DNA of 19,399 nucleotides from an uncultured Murdochiella sp. Its GTDB lineage: Bacteria > Bacillota > Clostridia > Tissierellales > Peptoniphilaceae. Made by a program: the position numbers and the translations under genes. Where the stretch lies: assembly GCF_902488755.1 (NCBI RefSeq), contig NZ_CABTXF010000023.1, forward strand, positions 1 to 19,399, in the 5' to 3' direction. The notes beneath the pieces are model-generated. The model was not told where the DNA came from, searched no databases, and saw only the letters and a list, made by a program, of their open reading frames with translations. Shown here in pieces: positions 16,525 to 19,399 of this stretch. Within the stretch, counting starts at the first letter, position 1, and every line of letters starts with the position of its first letter.

Positions 16525-16554
16525 GACCGTCCTCCGGTCTTTTTCTCTATTATA
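16525..16554 (-). promoter_or_regulatory. hppA -10 element and 5'-terminal stem-loop
   Basis: The minus strand has a perfect TATAAT (16549-16554). No good -35 is seen at 16-18 bases, so the promoter may depend on an activator or on flanking contacts. Transcription from it would start near 16542. A 5-bp stem (16525-16529 with 16535-16539, five-base loop) would then fold at the very 5' end of the hppA mRNA, about 16 bases before the ribosome binding site. CCGG repeats at 16522-16525 and 16534-16537 allow an alternative pairing. Confidence 0.5.
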
Positions 16555-16738
16555 GACAATCCCCTGGGACAATACCATTGCCGAAGGGGCGCAAAGAAAA
16601 GAAATAATGAAGGTTCCACGAGACTATGGGTATACAGACGAAAGAGTGCGATGCGCCCAAAATGTTGCGTCCACTTTTGTGAAAAGACAGCAAAGGGAAC
16701 GGGCAACCAATACGGCGCAAAAAGAAAAGGAGTGAATA
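16555..16738. other. Divergent intergenic region between hppA and mscL
   Basis: This non-coding stretch separates the leftward hppA from the rightward mscL. For mscL, TATACA (16631-16636) is a possible -10, with ATGAAG at 18 bases as a weak -35. An AAAAGGAG ribosome binding site lies at 16726-16733. No clear operator or riboswitch is visible. Confidence 0.35.
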
Positions 16739-17125
16739 ATGATTAAAGAATTTAAGGCATTTATTGCACGGGGAAATGTGCTGGACATGGCAGTCGGCTT
16801 AATCATGGGTGCTGCGTTCAAGGCGATTGTCGATTCGCTGGTCGCTGATCTGATTACGCCGATTCTTAATGTCTTTCTGAACGGCGTGAATTTTAAGGAG
16901 TGGACTATCACCGCGGGCCCCATCGTTTTTTCCATCGGCAATTTCCTCAATGCTGTATTTTCCTTCCTCGTCATCGCGTTCGTCATGTTTCTAATGATCA
17001 AAGCGTTTAACAAGATGTATTCCCCGAAGGAAGTTGCGCCGACAACTAAAACTTGCCCGTATTGCAAATCCGAGGTTGCGCTCGACGCTACACGCTGCCC
17101 TCACTGCACCTCAACCTTGGAATAA
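16739..17125 (+). CDS. mscL: Large-conductance mechanosensitive channel with C-terminal zinc ribbon
   Basis: MscL opens under membrane tension to release solutes during hypo-osmotic shock; it assembles as a pentamer. The 128-residue protein has the conserved N-terminal amphipathic helix (MIKEFKAFIARGNVLDMAVG), TM1 (about 15-45, with GLIMGAAFKAIVDSLVADLITP), a periplasm-facing loop, and TM2 (about 66-92). In place of the usual cytoplasmic helical bundle, the tail carries CPYC-x10-CPHC (C106, C109, C120, C123), a compact zinc-ribbon pattern. The ATG has an AAAAGGAG site 5 bases upstream. It is the only rightward gene here and converges on rnhA with just 9 bases between stop codons. I recall similar cysteine tails in some clostridial MscL proteins, but this was not checked. 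Confidence 0.95.
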   Translation: MIKEFKAFIARGNVLDMAVGLIMGAAFKAIVDSLVADLITPILNVFLNGVNFKEWTITAGPIVFSIGNFLNAVFSFLVIAFVMFLMIKAFNKMYSPKEVAPTTKTCPYCKSEVALDATRCPHCTSTLE

Positions 17126-17134
17126 GAGAGATCG

Positions 17135-17740
17135 TCACCCCTCTAATCCGGCACCTTTTTTGGCTAAGCGATCCGCCTCTTCGTTGTAAAGATTGCCGGT
17201 ATGCGCTTTGACTTTAATAAAACGCAAGGTGAGCTTCGCGCGTACTTGTTTTGCTTTTTCCGCATACGCGCGTGTCAAAGGAACGTTGGTTTTCCACTCG
17301 CCTAAAGCCCAGTGACAGATGCCCGCATAATCGTGATAAATCGTCAGCGTCTTGGCATGTTTGGCAAGGGCAAGATCCATTGCCTTTTCCGCTCCGCGAA
17401 GTTCGCCAGCTATATTGCGATGGCGGGCATGTTCGTCTTTTCCGGAACCAAAGAAGGTTTCTTTTCCTTCGGCAGAAAAGAAAACCACGCCGTACCCGAA
17501 GGTTTTTGTCTTGCTGTTAAAAGAACCGTCCACATATGCGCGGCATTCACCGTCGGCAATTTTCTCCGGTGCAAGAGTGGCGGTTTCTGGCGACAGCGCT
17601 TGCATATACGCCTTCGCCTCTTCTTCTGTCGTAAATTTTTTAAATTGCGCACCGGCAAAGCCATGAACCTGCGCACGACAAGATTCCCAAGTAGAATAAA
17701 TGCCGGGCTTCTTGCCGACGCGCACCGCATAATAGTTCAT
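17135..17740 (-). CDS. rnhA: Ribonuclease HI with N-terminal hybrid-binding (viroplasmin-like) domain
   Basis: RNase H1 cleaves the RNA strand of RNA-DNA hybrids. The 201-residue protein has an N-terminal hybrid-binding domain (1-48, YYAVRVGKKPGIYSTWESC... FKKFTTEEEAKAYM), a short linker, and a type 1 RNase H fold. Its carboxylate active site is intact: D71 (YVDGS), E113 (GELRGAEKA), D137 (YHDYAG) and D190 (NEEADRLAKKG), with H180 in KAHTGN. The start at 17740 is chosen because GAGGTGG lies just upstream and overlaps the alpha-amylase stop; the 17752 alternative lies upstream of that site. It starts 8 bases after the amylase gene and is very likely co-transcribed with it. Confidence 0.95.
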   Translation of the reverse strand: MNYYAVRVGKKPGIYSTWESCRAQVHGFAGAQFKKFTTEEEAKAYMQALSPETATLAPEKIADGECRAYVDGSFNSKTKTFGYGVVFFSAEGKETFFGSGKDEHARHRNIAGELRGAEKAMDLALAKHAKTLTIYHDYAGICHWALGEWKTNVPLTRAYAEKAKQVRAKLTLRFIKVKAHTGNLYNEEADRLAKKGAGLEG

Positions 17741-17748
17741 TTTCCACC

Positions 17749-19200
17749 TCAATTCTCAGGAAGATCTCGCCGTGTCCAATAGGTCACCGAACCAGGGGCA
17801 ACCGTAAAAAGCCCAAATCCCTCGTCATCAATCGTAATTTCTGCGTTCTTTCCGCTTCGATCGACATAGACTTGTCCGGCTTCCTGCTCGCCAACAAACA
17901 TGCGCTCTTCATCCATGTCCCCCGTAGAAATCAGGACGGCAAGCGGATAGGGATGCTCTTTGTCGCCTCTCCGTACCCAGCCGATTTTCGTCGGCGTGAC
18001 CCAATAATCGTCCTGTTCGCCGTAGGCAAAACCCTGTCGGACATCCAGTAGCGCTAAAAGTGCATCCTTTATTCCCGCATACTCCGCCGAAGGAATTCCG
18101 TAATAATCGCCTGCAAATACGCAGGGATACCCATCACGGCGCAAAAGAATGAGCGCATAGGCGATTTCCTTAAACCACGGATCTACCCAACTTTCCAACG
18201 CTTGTCCAGGTTGCGAATCGTGATTATCGACAAAGGTCACCGCCTGCACCGGATTAGTCGCCACGAGCGTATCATCAAAAATCTGTCGTATATCATACGC
18301 TTCGTTTCGCGACGCTTCGGCAAAATGAAAATGCAGCGGAACGTCAAAAAGATGCACATTGTAATCTGTTTCTTCCAGATAATGCTTCATCTTGCTTTCA
18401 CTGTTTTTCCAATATTCGCCGACAAAGAAAAAATCCGGACGGTGTTCACGAATAAAGGCGGAAAGGCGATCAATAAACCCCGTATCAATGTGTTTGAGCG
18501 CATCGTAACGGAAGCCGTCATAGCCGAGGCTATTGATCATGAAGTAGGCAACATCCATAAGCTCTTGCTGGACATCGGGATGCGCGACATCAATGTCGGC
18601 GTTCATGAGATAATCAAAATTCCCCTTTTCGGAGTCGGTATCTTCCGACCAATACTTACCATCCCCTAAAATGCGAAAAATAGCCGTCGTATCGGAACGC
18701 TGATCATAATCCACACCTGTAAAGTGATAAAAATGCCACTGGAACTTAGAATAGTTTCCTTTGCGACCGGGAAACGTAAACTTCGTCCACGCTTCAATGT
18801 CATGCGCTTCCCCGACATCCTTGGTGCGGTCGTTTTGATCCACCATCACGGCGCGAAAAACCTCTGTTTCATCCGCACCACCTTTGTGATTAAAGACCAT
18901 ATCCGCATAGACAGCGATTTGCTGGTCATGCAGCGCTTGGATGCACGCTTCCAGCTCATCCCGTGTTCCGTATTTGGTTCGCACAGTGCCTTTTTGATCA
19001 AATTCACCCAAATCCCAGTAGTCATAACTGCCATACCCCACGTCCTGATCACTGGTTCCCTTATGTGCCGGAGGCATCCATACCGCCGTAACCCCCATCT
19101 TTGCCATAGCTTCCGCCATGGATGTCAACTGACGATAAAACGATCCATCTGCCGGATATTCCCAGTCAAAAGACTGTACCATTACGCCGTTAATTGCCAT
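17749..19200 (-). CDS. amyA: Cytoplasmic alpha-amylase, GH13 (subfamily 5-like)
   Basis: This enzyme hydrolyses internal alpha-1,4 bonds of starch, glycogen or maltodextrins. The 483-residue protein has no signal peptide, so it should act inside the cell. All four GH13 regions are present: I, DMVFNHKGG (100-108); II, GYDGFRYDALKHID (226-239) with nucleophile D233; III, FFVGEYWK (258-265) with acid/base E262; IV, FVDNHDSQ (323-330) with D328. Spacing and numbering closely match Bacillus liquefying amylases and E. coli AmyA, and VQSFDWE (8-14) is typical of that subfamily. A C-terminal beta domain ends in TVAPGSVTYWTRRD. The start has AAAGGA 6-7 bases upstream. No glycogen or maltose genes are next to it; rnhA follows directly. 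Confidence 0.96.
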   Translation of the reverse strand: MAINGVMVQSFDWEYPADGSFYRQLTSMAEAMAKMGVTAVWMPPAHKGTSDQDVGYGSYDYWDLGEFDQKGTVRTKYGTRDELEACIQALHDQQIAVYADMVFNHKGGADETEVFRAVMVDQNDRTKDVGEAHDIEAWTKFTFPGRKGNYSKFQWHFYHFTGVDYDQRSDTTAIFRILGDGKYWSEDTDSEKGNFDYLMNADIDVAHPDVQQELMDVAYFMINSLGYDGFRYDALKHIDTGFIDRLSAFIREHRPDFFFVGEYWKNSESKMKHYLEETDYNVHLFDVPLHFHFAEASRNEAYDIRQIFDDTLVATNPVQAVTFVDNHDSQPGQALESWVDPWFKEIAYALILLRRDGYPCVFAGDYYGIPSAEYAGIKDALLALLDVRQGFAYGEQDDYWVTPTKIGWVRRGDKEHPYPLAVLISTGDMDEERMFVGEQEAGQVYVDRSGKNAEITIDDEGFGLFTVAPGSVTYWTRRDLPEN

Positions 19201-19399
19201 GTGAAGTCCTTTCTTGTGCGTTTTCTAACCGTGCCAACGCATTTGTAATCTCGTTTATAATTTCCAATTCCTTTTTATTCTACCTGACATTAGTCTTTTT
19301 TTCTGCTACGAGCGCCAAAAGTCTTTCGTGGGCCACGTAACACTCGACAGATTACAGAAAGTTTGTCTGAAATAAATCCGTAAAAAAGCACACTTGTAA
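19201..19399. other. Upstream region of the alpha-amylase gene
   Basis: This AT-rich stretch contains no gene. On the minus strand TATAAA (19254-19259) and TAGAAT (19277-19282) are -10-like, but neither has a good -35 at 16-18 bases. Because HprK is encoded here, I looked for a CcpA-binding cre site; TTAGAAAACGCACAAG (about 19213-19228) matches only half of the consensus and is not called. Confidence 0.3.

Noticed and set aside
19205..19235. Possible cre (CcpA) site upstream of the alpha-amylase
   Set aside because: Only the left half matches the consensus and the right half fails at its key bases.
1..19399. CRISPR arrays, insertion sequences, prophage, toxin-antitoxin or defence genes
   Set aside because: No regularly spaced repeats, terminal inverted repeats, transposase, integrase or small paired reading frames with such features were found on either strand.

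Overview
The window (about 19.4 kb) looks like core chromosome of an anaerobic, Gram-positive-type Bacillota, most likely a member of Clostridia or Tissierellia. This rests on the combination of HprK, RapZ, WhiA and an LCP cell-wall ligase (Bacillota hallmarks), a single-chain pyruvate:ferredoxin oxidoreductase (anaerobic metabolism), a membrane-bound pyrophosphatase, and consensus sigma-A promoters with strong GGAGG-type ribosome binding sites. Base composition looks balanced, neither strongly AT- nor GC-rich. I cannot name a genus from this evidence. I see no transposase, phage gene, CRISPR array, tRNA or complete rRNA.

Almost everything reads leftward (minus strand). From right to left the layout is: (1) a cytoplasmic alpha-amylase followed closely by a two-domain RNase H1 (19200-17135); (2) the only rightward gene, mscL (16739-17125), convergent with rnhA; (3) hppA, then ychF, pepP, uvrC and hprK (16498-8553), where pepP/uvrC overlap by ATGA and uvrC/hprK are 2 nt apart; (4) nifJ (8422-4892), with its own near-consensus promoter and a perfect 18-bp terminator, a self-contained unit; (5) murB, rapZ, Nudix hydrolase, whiA and an LCP protein (4784-371), the last four chained by ATGA overlaps or a 2-nt gap; (6) at the left edge, two tandem near-consensus extended -10 promoters 96 bp apart, an AT-rich leader, and a final AGAGT that matches the start of the 16S rRNA signature AGAGTTTGATC. 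The window therefore appears to end exactly where a leftward rRNA operon begins.

Functionally, the two housekeeping clusters combine carbon-catabolite signalling (HprK), cell-envelope synthesis (MurB, LCP), division/DNA regulation (WhiA, RapZ), DNA repair (UvrC) and energy metabolism (PFOR, membrane pyrophosphatase). Departures from the usual arrangement are: no yvcK between rapZ and whiA, where a Nudix gene sits instead; nifJ placed between hprK and murB; a zinc ribbon in place of the normal MscL C-terminal helix; and a 98-residue charged cytoplasmic tail on the LCP protein. I did not find a clearly novel multigene system; the points worth a second look are regulatory or architectural.
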